A stretch of 64,000 nt of DNA from Sphaerisporangium sp040649355 (GTDB lineage Bacteria > Actinomycetota > Actinomycetes > Streptosporangiales > Streptosporangiaceae). Position 1 is the stretch's first letter; every line of letters begins with the position of its first letter. The stretch is from NCBI RefSeq assembly GCF_043197795.1, contig NZ_JBICTU010000008.1:1-64000 (forward strand). The letters run 5' to 3'. Below, in pieces: positions 7,628 through 17,672 of the stretch. The notes under the pieces are model-generated. The model did no database searches, was not told the origin of the DNA, and was given only the letters and a program-made list of their open reading frames with translations. The translations under genes and the position numbers were made by a program.

Positions 7628-9165
7628 GCCTGGTCCCTCCGGAACCGCCGAATGTTGATGACCATGAACGGCAGCACCAGCACGAGCAGGAAGATCGCCA
7701 GTGCGCTGCCCAGGCCCTGGTTCCCGCCGCCGCCGAACGACACGCGCCACATCTCCAGCGCGATCACGTTGGCGTTCGGCTGCACCGATCCCGGAGCGAT
7801 GACGAAGACCAGGTCGAATACCTTCAACGTATTGATGATCATCGTGACCAGGACGACGAGGAGCACCGGCGAGAGCAGCGGGATGGTGATGCGCCGGAAC
7901 ACCTGCCATTCCGTCGCGCCGTCGATGCGGGCCGCCTCCAGCGCGTCACGCGGGATGGCCGACAGGCCCGCCGCGATCAGCACCATGGCGAACCCGGCCC
8001 AAACCCAGATGAAGGCGCCGATGATGGCCGGGGTGATGAGCGCGGGACCGAGCCAGGTGACCCCCGAGAACGGCTGGGCGAAGTTCGACTGCGGCAGCCT
8101 CACGTCGTACGAGCCGGCCGGCAGTCCGGCGAAGTGGAAGCTCCCGTCGGGAGCGGTCGTGGTGGTCGCCTTGACCGCACCGCCGGAGACCGCCTCCACG
8201 GTCACGTCCGGAAGGCCCTTCTCGTTGCCGTCCATCTGGTTGGCCGTGCCGCCGCCCGGGGTGAAGTCGAGCCACACCGTGCCGGCGATCTCGCCCGGCG
8301 CCGCGGACGCGGGCTTGGCGGCGGCGGCGCCGGACGGGAGGGCGTCCGGCTTCATGCCGACCAGCGGGATGAGCACCTGCTGCCCGGCCTGGGCGGGCTG
8401 CCTGCTGACGACCGCGCCCTTGTCCACCAGCACGGGCGCCTGGTCGTTCTCGCGGGGCCGGGCGCCGGGGTAGCCGCTGCTCGGGGCGAACACGTCGTGT
8501 ACCGAGGTGATGATGGCGTTCGCCACGCCCTTGTCGGGGTCCTGCTCGTACACCAGCCGGAAGATGACCCCGGAGGCCAGCAGCGACACCGCCATGGGCA
8601 TGAACACGATCAGCTTGAAGGCGGTGGCCCAGCGGATCCGCTCGGTCAGCACCGCGAAGATGAGGCCGAGTACGGTCACCAGGCTGGGGGCCACCACGAC
8701 CCAGATCAGGTTGTTCCTGATCGTGCTCAGGGTGCCCGAGTCGCTGAAGATGGCCCCGTAGTTGTCCAGTCCGACGAAGGTGCCGCCGTTCGCGTCGTAC
8801 AGGCTGCGGATGATCGAGTAGATGATCGGATAGACCACCCATGCCCCGAGCAGGATGAACGCCGGGAGCAGGAAGAACACGGCGACCTTGGGGGAAGGAC
8901 CGAGGTTGCCCGAGCCGCCGTAGGCGGCCTTCGCCGCGGCGGGGCCGCCGGTGACGATCGCCGGGGGAGCGCCGCTCGTGGTCCCGTCCTCGCCGGTGGC
9001 GACGTCCTCAAGGACGGGGTGGGGGGTGCCGGATGGTCTCGCTTCGGCGGGCGTGGTGCCACCCGCCGCCTCTGTGGTCGCGTCTGGTCCGGGGGAGGCC
9101 CCGCGGGCGACGGCGGTCTCGCCGTCGCCACGCGGGGTCTGCGGGCCGTCCAACCGTTCGGTCAC
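7624..9165 (-). CDS. Carbohydrate ABC transporter permease, MalF type, with inserted beta-sandwich domain
   Basis: A 513-residue permease from GTG 9165, much longer than the usual 290-330. Order: a disordered Pro/Thr/Gly-rich cytoplasmic N-terminus of about 90 residues, TM segments (KVAVFFLLPAFILLGAWVVY onward), then at about 225-365 a large insertion before the last membrane segments. The insertion ends in a prealbumin/SdrD-B-like repeat with GTVWLDFTPGG, GLPDVTVEAV, TAPDGSFHFAGLPAGSYDVRL. The EAA loop EAARIDGATEWQVFRRITIP follows. By analogy with the periplasmic P2 loop of E. coli MalF, the insertion should face outward and may contact the binding protein. It is coupled to the MalG-type gene by overlap. 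Confidence 0.9.
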   Translation of the reverse strand: MTERLDGPQTPRGDGETAVARGASPGPDATTEAAGGTTPAEARPSGTPHPVLEDVATGEDGTTSGAPPAIVTGGPAAAKAAYGGSGNLGPSPKVAVFFLLPAFILLGAWVVYPIIYSIIRSLYDANGGTFVGLDNYGAIFSDSGTLSTIRNNLIWVVVAPSLVTVLGLIFAVLTERIRWATAFKLIVFMPMAVSLLASGVIFRLVYEQDPDKGVANAIITSVHDVFAPSSGYPGARPRENDQAPVLVDKGAVVSRQPAQAGQQVLIPLVGMKPDALPSGAAAAKPASAAPGEIAGTVWLDFTPGGGTANQMDGNEKGLPDVTVEAVSGGAVKATTTTAPDGSFHFAGLPAGSYDVRLPQSNFAQPFSGVTWLGPALITPAIIGAFIWVWAGFAMVLIAAGLSAIPRDALEAARIDGATEWQVFRRITIPLLSPVLLVVLVTMIINTLKVFDLVFVIAPGSVQPNANVIALEMWRVSFGGGGNQGLGSALAIFLLVLVLPFMVINIRRFRRDQA

Positions 9166-9176
9166 GGCCTTCGCCC

Positions 9177-10496
9177 CTACTTCTTCCAGGCCTTGGCGGC
9201 GTCCGCCTCAAGCTTCTCCTGCGTGCCCTTGATGTCCTTGGGGTTGCGCAGGAAGTCCTGGAGGGCCTTCCATTCGCCCTTGCCGTCGGTGCCGCCGAAG
9301 GCGCTCGGCGCCAGGTCGGACATGTCATACCGGACGGCATCGCCCGCGGAGATGATCGTCTGCGCGAGCTGCTTGGTCAGGTCGTCCGGGTAGTTGTCGG
9401 GGGAGACGTTGCGGTTCGGGGAGAGGTAGCCGGGGTTCTTCGCCCAGATCGAGCCGCCCTCGGAGGAGGCGAGGTACTCCAGCAGGGCCATGGCGCCCTT
9501 GGAGTCCTTCATCGCCACCGCGACGTCGCCGCCGAGGACGACGGGGGCGGTGTCGCCGGCCTTGGGGAACGGCATGATCTTGGCGTCCTCGCCGATCTTC
9601 GCGCCGGACTGCGCGGCCGAGGAGGCGACGAAGTCGGCCTCGATCACCATGGCGGCCTTCTTCTGGCCGTAGACCTGGGTGGCGCAGGTCGGGAAGTCGG
9701 TCTGCAGGGCGCCGGAGGAGCCGCCCAGCATGAACTCCTTCTTGCCGAAGATCTGGCCCATCTTCTCCAGGGCCGTGGTCACCGAGGGGTCGGTCCACGG
9801 GATCTCGTGCTTGGAGAGCTTGTCGTAGTTCTCCGGGCCCGCGGTGGACAGGTAGACGTTCTCGAACAGGTCGGTCAGCGTCCAGCCGGAGGCGCCGCAG
9901 AGGGCGAACGGGGCGGTGCCGGAGTCGGCCAGGGCCTGCGCGGTCTTGCCGATCAGCTCGTCCCACGTGGTGGCGGGCTGGGTGCCGGCGTCGTCGAACG
10001 CGGGGGCGCGGTACCAGATCAGGGACTTGTGCGCGGCCTTGACCAGCACGCCGTACACCTGGCCGTTGGCCGAGCCGAGGCTCTTCCAGTACGGGGTGTA
10101 GTTCTGGTCGATCTGCGCCTGGACCTCGCTGGACAGGGGCTTGAGGGAGTTCTGGTCGGCGTACTGCTGCACGAGGCCGGGCTGCGGCAGGACCGCGACG
10201 TCCGGCGGGTTGCCGCCCTGGATGCGCGGGCCGAGGTAGGCGCCGGTGTCCTCACCGGTCGAGGCGTAGGTGACCTTGGCGCCGGTCTTCTCCTCGAAGG
10301 CGGTGAGCACCTTCTGGAAGCTCTTCTGCTCGTCGCCGGTCCACTTGGCCGCGATCTCGATCGTCGTACCGGCCAGGGACTTGGCGGCCGGAGCGCTGGC
10401 GCTGCCCGAGGGGGTGGTGGTGTCACTGGACTGACCGCCGCACGCGGCGGCCGCGAGCATGAGCCCGGCCACCACCGCAGTCGTCTTGGCACGCAT
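9177..10496 (-). CDS. ABC sugar-binding lipoprotein, family 1
   Basis: First gene of the sugar uptake operon, 439 residues from ATG 10496 with a textbook ribosome binding site AGGAGG. The signal peptide ends in the lipobox AAAC (LMLAAAACGG), followed by a Ser/Thr/Pro linker and the solute-binding fold. Typical family features are EEKTGAKVTYASTGEDTGAY, GNPPDVAVLPQPG and an inward hinge region with IWYRAPAFDDAG. The protein captures the sugar outside the membrane and delivers it to the two downstream permeases, which follow within 12 bases. Substrate unknown. Confidence 0.93.
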   Translation of the reverse strand: MRAKTTAVVAGLMLAAAACGGQSSDTTTPSGSASAPAAKSLAGTTIEIAAKWTGDEQKSFQKVLTAFEEKTGAKVTYASTGEDTGAYLGPRIQGGNPPDVAVLPQPGLVQQYADQNSLKPLSSEVQAQIDQNYTPYWKSLGSANGQVYGVLVKAAHKSLIWYRAPAFDDAGTQPATTWDELIGKTAQALADSGTAPFALCGASGWTLTDLFENVYLSTAGPENYDKLSKHEIPWTDPSVTTALEKMGQIFGKKEFMLGGSSGALQTDFPTCATQVYGQKKAAMVIEADFVASSAAQSGAKIGEDAKIMPFPKAGDTAPVVLGGDVAVAMKDSKGAMALLEYLASSEGGSIWAKNPGYLSPNRNVSPDNYPDDLTKQLAQTIISAGDAVRYDMSDLAPSAFGGTDGKGEWKALQDFLRNPKDIKGTQEKLEADAAKAWKK

Positions 10497-10567
10497 GGTG
10501 CTACCTCCTGTTGAAGGCCCCGAAATGAAGGATGAGTTTTTTTTGGGATGAGGTGATTCGGGATGAT

Positions 10568-10588
10568 GGGCGGGGGGATCGCCCCCGC
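10568..10588 (-). terminator. Hairpin after the second sugar-binding protein gene
   Basis: GGCGGGGG and CCCCCGCC pair around GATCG directly after the stop of the gene at 10589-11848. It would separate that gene from the downstream sugar operon, which then needs its own promoter. An 8-base T-run (10536-10543 on the + strand) lies just beyond. Confidence 0.55.
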
Positions 10589-11848
10589 CTATTGGGTGCG
10601 GATGATCTCGCTGAGTTGCTGCTTCAGGGAGGCGACTGTCTCGTCGCTGGGTTTCCTGAGGTTGAGCGCGTCGGAGACGGCGCTTGAGATGACCAGGCTG
10701 ACCTGGTCGTATTTGGAGCTGACCGGTCTCGGCCGGGCAGACATGATGCTCTGCTTGAGCACCGGGAGATAGGGATAACGCTTGATGAGGGCGGGGTCGT
10801 CGTACAGCTCCGACCACACCGGGGGGAAGGAGCCGTCGGTGAGCACGCTCCGCTCGTTCGCAAGGCCCGTGAAGTAGCGGATGAACTCCAGCGCCGACTT
10901 CTGGTGCCTGGAGTACGCGCTGATGGCCAGGTTCAGCCCGCCCAGCGTGCTCGACCCCGGCCCGGTGAGGCCGGGCAGCCGCGTCACCGCGAACTTGCCC
11001 GCGATGCCCGACCGCGTGGCGGGGCCGTACGCGTGCGGCCAGTTGCGGGCGAACAGCAACTCGCCCTGCTGGAACGCCAGCCGCGACTCCTCCTCCTTGA
11101 AGGAGAGCGCGTCCTGCGGGATCCAGCCCTGCCGGACGCCGTCGACCAGGAAGTCGAGTCCGGTCCTGGCGCTCGCGAGGTCGAGGGTGACCCTGGTGCC
11201 GTCCGGGCTGAGGATCTGGCCGCCCGCCGACTGCACGGCTTCGGCGTAGTTGACGGTCAGGCCCTCGTAGGGGAGGAACTGCCCGGCGTAGCCTTCGAGC
11301 TTGTACTTCTTGCCAAGGCGGGTGGCCTGGTCGCGCAGCTCGGCCCAGGTTTTGGGCGGCTTGAGGTGCTCGGCGTCCAAGATGTCCTTGCGGTAGTAGA
11401 GCAGCCCCGCGTTGCTGGTGTACGGCACCGCGTAGAGCTTGCCCTGGTAGAGAGCCGTGTCCACGACCGGCTGAAGGAACTTGTCGAGCGGGAACATGCT
11501 CCGGTCGAGGGGCACGATCCAGCCGGCGTCGGCGAACTCCGCCGTCCAGACCACGTCCAGGCCGAGCACGTCGTAGCGCTCGCTCCTGGCCTGGAGGTTG
11601 GCGACCATCTGCGCGCGCTGCTCGTCGGCGGCCTCGGGAAGCTCAAGGAGGGTGACCTGCTCCCTGGGATGCGCGCGGTTCCACCGGTCGATCAGCGGCT
11701 GGATGTAGCCGGTCGTGTCACGCCCGGTCGCGAAGGTCATCGGACCTGTGCCGTCCGTGTCCCCGCTCTGGACCTCATGGCGCTCGCCGAGCCCCGCGCA
11801 GCCGCTGAGCAGCACCGCCGCCAGCAGAAGGGGAGCCAAGCGTCGCAC
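10589..11848 (-). CDS. Second ABC sugar-binding lipoprotein, family 1
   Basis: 419 residues. ATG 11848 starts a short lipoprotein signal peptide (MRRLAPLLLAAVLLSGCAGL) with lipobox LSGC. The mature protein is a trehalose/maltose-type binding protein: PLIDRWNRAHPREQVTLLEL, VLGLDVVWTAEFADAGWIVP, YAVPYTSNAGLLYYRKDIL and FARNWPHAYGPA are characteristic of the LpqY/ThuE-like branch. It differs clearly in sequence from the binding protein of the next operon, and no permease is coded with it. It may share those permeases or an unlinked set. It is transcribed divergently from the PadR regulator across a region with two operator-like palindromes, so PadR control is plausible. Confidence 0.9.
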   Translation of the reverse strand: MRRLAPLLLAAVLLSGCAGLGERHEVQSGDTDGTGPMTFATGRDTTGYIQPLIDRWNRAHPREQVTLLELPEAADEQRAQMVANLQARSERYDVLGLDVVWTAEFADAGWIVPLDRSMFPLDKFLQPVVDTALYQGKLYAVPYTSNAGLLYYRKDILDAEHLKPPKTWAELRDQATRLGKKYKLEGYAGQFLPYEGLTVNYAEAVQSAGGQILSPDGTRVTLDLASARTGLDFLVDGVRQGWIPQDALSFKEEESRLAFQQGELLFARNWPHAYGPATRSGIAGKFAVTRLPGLTGPGSSTLGGLNLAISAYSRHQKSALEFIRYFTGLANERSVLTDGSFPPVWSELYDDPALIKRYPYLPVLKQSIMSARPRPVSSKYDQVSLVISSAVSDALNLRKPSDETVASLKQQLSEIIRTQ

Positions 11849-11872
11849 GTGTCCTCCGGGTTTTGATTAGGT

Positions 11873-11889
11873 TACATGCGTGTTATGTA
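11873..11889. promoter_or_regulatory. Operator-like palindrome 1 (probable PadR site)
   Basis: TACAT-n7-ATGTA, 17 bases, in the divergent spacer between the binding-protein gene and the PadR gene. A second site with the same architecture lies 19 bases away, centre to centre. PadR proteins commonly bind ATGT-n8-ACAT-like inverted repeats near their own gene. Assignment to this PadR is inference. Confidence 0.6.
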
Positions 11890-11891
11890 GA

Positions 11892-11908
11892 TGCATGCAT
11901 GTTATGCA
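11892..11908. promoter_or_regulatory. Operator-like palindrome 2 (probable PadR site)
   Basis: TGCAT-n7-ATGCA, 17 bases, sharing the spacer core GTT with site 1. A GATAAT sequence at 11913-11918 looks like the -10 element of the PadR promoter, so a protein bound here would cover the promoter. Confidence 0.6.
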
Positions 11909-11979
11909 TAGCGATAATGTGAACGTCAACGGATTACCCCGTAACACTCAGGTAACGTGAAGCCCGAGGGAGGTGGGGC

Positions 11980-12486
11980 GTGCGGCTCCATTTGCTGGCG
12001 CTCCTGTCAAAGGAACCTGCCCACGGGTACGAGCTCAAACAGGCCCTTGAGCAGGTGTTCGGCTCCGCCTACCCCTCCCCCAACATCGGGCAGATCTACG
12101 TCACGCTGGGCAGGCTCGAAAAGGACGGCCTGGTCCGCAGCGTCGACGTCGAGCAGTCGAACCGCCCGAACAAGAAGGTCTACTACTGCACGGCCGAGGG
12201 CCGTGAGGCCCTGGACGAGTGGGTCGACTCGCCCACCGAGGGGCCGAGGGTGAGGGACGAGTTCTTCATGAAGCTCGTGCTCGCGCCCCTGACCGGTATC
12301 GCCGACCGCATGGCGCTGATCAACCGGCAGCGCCGGCATTATCTCGCTATCATGCGCGATCTGGTAGAACTCGCCCAGCAGACCGACCGGGAGAACCGCC
12401 CCGCGCAGCTGCTGATCGAAGGTGCCATGCTCCATCTCCAAGCGGACCTGGACTGGCTGGAACGCTGCCAGGAGGACCTGGCCTGA
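11980..12486 (+). CDS. PadR-family transcriptional regulator
   Basis: 168 residues from GTG 11980, preceded by GAGGGAGGTGG. The winged-helix domain is typical: LLALLSKEPAHGYELKQALE, then NIGQIYVTLGRLEKDGLVRS with the recognition helix, then a wing (NKKVYYCTAEGREALDEWV). The C-terminal helices (about 90-168) form the dimerisation domain of the Vir_act_alpha_C type. It sits just upstream of an ABC ATPase/FtsX permease pair on the same strand, a common arrangement for PadR repressors of efflux transporters, and divergently from a binding-protein gene. Two 17-base palindromes upstream suggest autoregulation. Confidence 0.93.
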   Translation: MRLHLLALLSKEPAHGYELKQALEQVFGSAYPSPNIGQIYVTLGRLEKDGLVRSVDVEQSNRPNKKVYYCTAEGREALDEWVDSPTEGPRVRDEFFMKLVLAPLTGIADRMALINRQRRHYLAIMRDLVELAQQTDRENRPAQLLIEGAMLHLQADLDWLERCQEDLA

Positions 12487-12547
12487 CTGAGTGAAGTCGC
12501 GGGTGAGGGCAACGGCGCCCTCATCCCGCGTGAGCGGAGCGATCGCC

Positions 12548-12574
12548 ATGCACACCATGCACGCCATGCACAGG
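12548..12574 (+). repeat. Three tandem 9-base repeats upstream of the ABC ATPase gene
   Basis: CATGCAC-based units at 12547-12573 repeat three times with 9-base spacing (CATGCACAC, CATGCACGC, CATGCACAG). They lie between the PadR stop and the GTG start of the ATPase gene. They share the hexamer ATGCA with the palindromes upstream of padR and could be extra regulator contacts. This is weak evidence, since no dyad symmetry is seen. Confidence 0.4.
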
Positions 12575-12585
12575 GAACCACCGCG

Positions 12586-13332
12586 GTGACCGCGCCCAGT
12601 GCCATCCACACGGTGAACCTGGTGAAGATCTACCAGACCGGCGGCCTGCCCGTGCCCGCGGTGCGGGGCATCGACCTGCGGGTCGAGCCCGGGGAGTTCG
12701 TGGCGATCATGGGCCCGTCCGGCTCGGGCAAGTCCACGCTCGTCCACATGCTCGGCGGCCTCGACACGCGCACCAGCGGGGAGATCTGGGTGGAGGGCAG
12801 GCGCGCCGACACCCTCAACGAGAGCGCGTGGGCGATCCTGCGCCGCCAGAAGATCGGCTTCGTCTTCCAGTTCTTCAACCTCGTCGACAACATGACGGTC
12901 GCCGACAACGTCGAGCTTCCCGCGCTGCTGGGCGGCGCGTCCCCCAAGCACGCCCGCGAGCGCAGGGAGTACCTCCTCAGCGAGCTGGGGCTGACCGACA
13001 AGGCCGACGCCGCCCCCGCCCAGCTGTCCGGCGGCGAGCAGCAGCGGGTCGCGCTGGCCAGGGCGCTCGCCAACCACCCCCACGTGCTGCTGGCGGACGA
13101 GCCCACCGGCAACCTCGACAGCCGCAACACCCGCGACGTGCTCCGCCTCATCGCCGAGGTGCACCGGCAGGGCCAGACGATCGTCATGGTCACCCACGAC
13201 GCCCGGGTGGCGGGGCTGGCCGACCGGGTGGTGACCCTCCTCGACGGCCAGATCGTCGACGACGGAGCCGTCGGCCATGTCCGCCGCCGCCCCAAGGGCG
13301 GGGCCGGCGACGTGGTCGAGTTGCGGGGATAG
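12586..13332 (+). CDS. ABC transporter ATP-binding protein, MacB/LolD type
   Basis: 248 residues from GTG 12586 with AGGGA upstream. All ATPase motifs are present: Walker A GPSGSGKST, Q-loop in FVFQFFNLVDNMTVADNV, signature LSGGEQQRVALARAL, Walker B VLLADEPTGNLDS, and H-loop VMVTHDARVAG. The sequence belongs to the group that works with FtsX-like permeases, which powers export or mechanotransmission at the membrane rather than import. The permease gene follows 28 bases downstream, and the PadR gene 100 bases upstream probably regulates the pair. Substrate unknown. Confidence 0.95.
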   Translation: MTAPSAIHTVNLVKIYQTGGLPVPAVRGIDLRVEPGEFVAIMGPSGSGKSTLVHMLGGLDTRTSGEIWVEGRRADTLNESAWAILRRQKIGFVFQFFNLVDNMTVADNVELPALLGGASPKHARERREYLLSELGLTDKADAAPAQLSGGEQQRVALARALANHPHVLLADEPTGNLDSRNTRDVLRLIAEVHRQGQTIVMVTHDARVAGLADRVVTLLDGQIVDDGAVGHVRRRPKGGAGDVVELRG

Positions 13333-13360
13333 GGCAGACGATGAGGCACGGCGAGGCTCG

Positions 13361-15637
13361 ATGAGTCACAGCACGACCAGGGCCGAGTACCGGTGGATCC
13401 GCGCCGACCTGCGGGCCAGGCGGGCACAGGCGCTGCTCACGGTGCTCGCGGTGGCCGGCATCGTCAGCGCGCTCATCACCGCCGCCACCCTCCTGGAGGA
13501 CGGCACCAACCCCTGGCGCGGCCTGTTCGAACGTGGCGACGGCGCCCACGTGTGGATCCACACCAAGGACGCCCCCGACCCCGCGACGCTCAGGGCCCTC
13601 GACGGCGTCACCGATGTGGCCGGGCCGTACCGCAGCGCTCCCGCGACGCTGGTCCAGGGCGGGAAGAAGACCCCGGTCGCCCTCCAGGAGATGGCGGCCG
13701 TGCTTCCCGCGGTGGGTCGTCCCCTCGTGCGGGAGGGCCGCTGGCTCGACCCGGGCGACCCGGAGGGCGTGGTGGTGGAGCGGTCGTTCGCGCAGGCGAC
13801 GGGCCTGCGCCCCGGCGGCTCGTTCACGGTCATCGGCCTCAACGGCGCCACGCACGCGCTCAGGGTGACCGGGCTCGCCGAGAGCGGCGACCAGGGCTTC
13901 TACCCCGAGTGGACCCCCGGGCTCGCCTGGACGCTCGCCGGGACGCTCGACCAGGTGGAGCCCGCGCTCGGGCGCAGCGAGTCAGTGACCGGGCTGCGGC
14001 TGGCCGACCCGGCGGCGACCTCCCTGATCGTCCAGCGTACGATCACCAAGCTCGCGGGCCAGGTGCAGCGGGTGTCCACCTGGCGCGAGGTCCAGGCCTC
14101 CATGGCGCTGGACAACCGGCTGCTCGGGGTGCTGCTCGCGCTCTTCGGCGTCGCCGGGCTCGTGGCCGCGGCCCTTGCCATCGCCAACGCGACCGGCGGC
14201 CGGGTGCTCACTCAGCAGCGCGACATCGCCACGCTGAAGTCGCTGGGATTCACCCGGCGCCAGGTCGTCCGCATGCTGCTCGCCGAGCACGGCACCCTCG
14301 GGCTGGCCGGCATCGTGCTCGGCGTGGTCTGCGGGCGGCTGATCACCGTGTACGCGCTGGCCGAGACCGTGGTGGTCCCGCTCTCCTCGGCCCCGCTGCT
14401 GGCCATCGCCCTCGGTACGGCCCTGGTGGTGCTGGTGGCCGTCTGGCTGCCCGCGTGGCGCGGTGGCCGCACGCCGCCGATCCCCGCCGCCCCGGCCGCC
14501 CCGCCACGCGGGCACCTGTCGCGCATGGCCCGGCTGGCCCTTCTCGTACGGCTGCCGCCCGCGCTGGTGCTCGGGGCCAGGGACGCCTTCACGCGAAGGC
14601 TCCCGGCCCTGCTGACGTCGTTCGGCCTCGCGATCCCGATGATGATGATCACCATCGGCCTGGGCTGCTGGGCGTCGCTGGACGCCTTCAAGAGCCATCC
14701 GGAGCAGGTCGGCCAGGCCGCCGCGCTGACCGTACGGCCCGGAAGCCTCACCTCCGAAAGGGCCAACCGGGTGGCGCTCGCCGACGCGGACGTGGTGGCC
14801 GCCTACCCCGGGGCCGAGGTGGACGCGCTGGTCCCCGGGCAGACCCGCACCGTGCGCACCAGGGCGATCGGCACCATCACCGACCCCTACCCCTTCTCGG
14901 TCGTCGAGGGACGCCCGTACCGCGACCGGGGAGAGGCCGTGGCGGGCCAGGGCCTGCTCGACCTGCTGAACGTGCGCATCGGCGACCGCACGCGGCTGAC
15001 GATCGGCGGCACGCCCCTGATCGTGCGCATCGTCGGGCGCGTCCTTGAGCCCGAGCAGGACGGTGAGGTGCTCTCGGTGGCGATCGACAGCCTCGCCCCG
15101 AAGGACGCCCTCCCGCCGCAGTTCTACGGCCTCGTGCTGCGCCAGGGGGCCGACCCCGCGGCCGTACGGTCACGGCTCCAGGCGCGGTCGCTGGAGGTGT
15201 CCCAGGTGGTGAACCCGGCCGACCGGCTCTCGGTCATCCGGGTGATCATCGTCGCGCTCGTGGTGGTGCTGGCACTGCTCGGCCTGGCCAACCTGCTGAC
15301 GGCGAGCGCGCTCGGACTGCGTGACCACGCGCTGGACCTCGCCGTGCTCAAGGCCATGGGGCTGACCCCGCGCCAGGTCATGGCGACCCTGGTGACCGGC
15401 ACGGGGCTCCTCGCCGTGCTCGGCGTCGGCGCGGGCGCGGCGGCGGGGGCCCTGGTGTCGTCGGGGCTGATCGACCTGCAGGGCGCCTCAAGCGGCATCG
15501 GGGCGGGCATCGGCCGCTCGCCGGCGCCGCTGGCCCTGCTCGTCGCGATCGTGACGGTCGTCGGCGCGGCCCTGCTGGTCGCGCTGATCCCCGCTCGCAG
15601 GGCCGCCCGCGCCCGGATCCCGGTGACCCCCCGCTGA
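13361..15637 (+). CDS. FtsX-like ABC transporter permease, duplicated architecture
   Basis: 758 residues from ATG 13361. One membrane segment near residues 23-42 is followed by an extracellular domain. Three segments lie near 250-375 (NRLLGVLLALFGVAGLVAAA ...), then comes a linker, a second N-terminal-like segment (ALLTSFGLAIPMMMITIGLG), another extracellular domain and three final segments. That is two FtsX modules in one chain, so a monomer can pair with two ATPases. DIATLKSLGFTRRQV and LDLAVLKAMGLTPRQV are the two conserved coupling loops. It works with the preceding ATPase. Substrate unknown; antibiotic or lipid export is typical of the family. Confidence 0.92.
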   Translation: MSHSTTRAEYRWIRADLRARRAQALLTVLAVAGIVSALITAATLLEDGTNPWRGLFERGDGAHVWIHTKDAPDPATLRALDGVTDVAGPYRSAPATLVQGGKKTPVALQEMAAVLPAVGRPLVREGRWLDPGDPEGVVVERSFAQATGLRPGGSFTVIGLNGATHALRVTGLAESGDQGFYPEWTPGLAWTLAGTLDQVEPALGRSESVTGLRLADPAATSLIVQRTITKLAGQVQRVSTWREVQASMALDNRLLGVLLALFGVAGLVAAALAIANATGGRVLTQQRDIATLKSLGFTRRQVVRMLLAEHGTLGLAGIVLGVVCGRLITVYALAETVVVPLSSAPLLAIALGTALVVLVAVWLPAWRGGRTPPIPAAPAAPPRGHLSRMARLALLVRLPPALVLGARDAFTRRLPALLTSFGLAIPMMMITIGLGCWASLDAFKSHPEQVGQAAALTVRPGSLTSERANRVALADADVVAAYPGAEVDALVPGQTRTVRTRAIGTITDPYPFSVVEGRPYRDRGEAVAGQGLLDLLNVRIGDRTRLTIGGTPLIVRIVGRVLEPEQDGEVLSVAIDSLAPKDALPPQFYGLVLRQGADPAAVRSRLQARSLEVSQVVNPADRLSVIRVIIVALVVVLALLGLANLLTASALGLRDHALDLAVLKAMGLTPRQVMATLVTGTGLLAVLGVGAGAAAGALVSSGLIDLQGASSGIGAGIGRSPAPLALLVAIVTVVGAALLVALIPARRAARARIPVTPR

Positions 15638-15676
15638 GGGTCACCGGGCCGGTGCGTCGCGTTTCCGCGCGCCGTC

Positions 15677-17380
<1,704 letters not shown>

Positions 17381-17672
17381 CAAGAGAGTAGGGCGGTGCA
17401 AACACAAGGGGGCTCGCGCCGTCGGAGCCGTCATCCCTGCGGCTCCCGCCCCACGTCGGCACCGAAGGGGTGGCTCGGTGCGCAGCGTGTTTCGGCGCTG
17501 TTTCGCGGAAGACTAGCAGGCCATAAGGGTCATCCGAAGACGATCAGCCTGGGACGGGCAGCGTCCCAACCGCGTAATCGGTCACAGTCCCGAGATCGCC
17601 CACGTAACGCCCCGCGTACCCTCCGTGTCTCCGCAGGTCGGAAGGCGGTTCCGGGGCGGGTGGCAAAGGGGT
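17381..17672. other. Non-coding spacer upstream of treS
   Basis: 292 bases between the treS start and the stop of the asparagine-synthase-like gene, both on the minus strand. It must hold the treS promoter. On the minus strand the heptamer CGAAACA occurs twice 11 bases apart (around 17488-17508), which could be a regulator site, but no dyad is evident. No open frame is convincing. Confidence 0.4.

Noticed and set aside
6725..10496. The sugar importer seemed incomplete because no ATPase gene is present.
   Set aside because: Actinobacterial CUT1 importers commonly use a shared MsiK-type ATPase encoded at a distance, so the absence is normal.
12341..12611. A minus-strand short frame across the padR end and ATPase start.
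   Set aside because: It lacks a ribosome binding site, overlaps conserved coding DNA of both real genes and has no family match.
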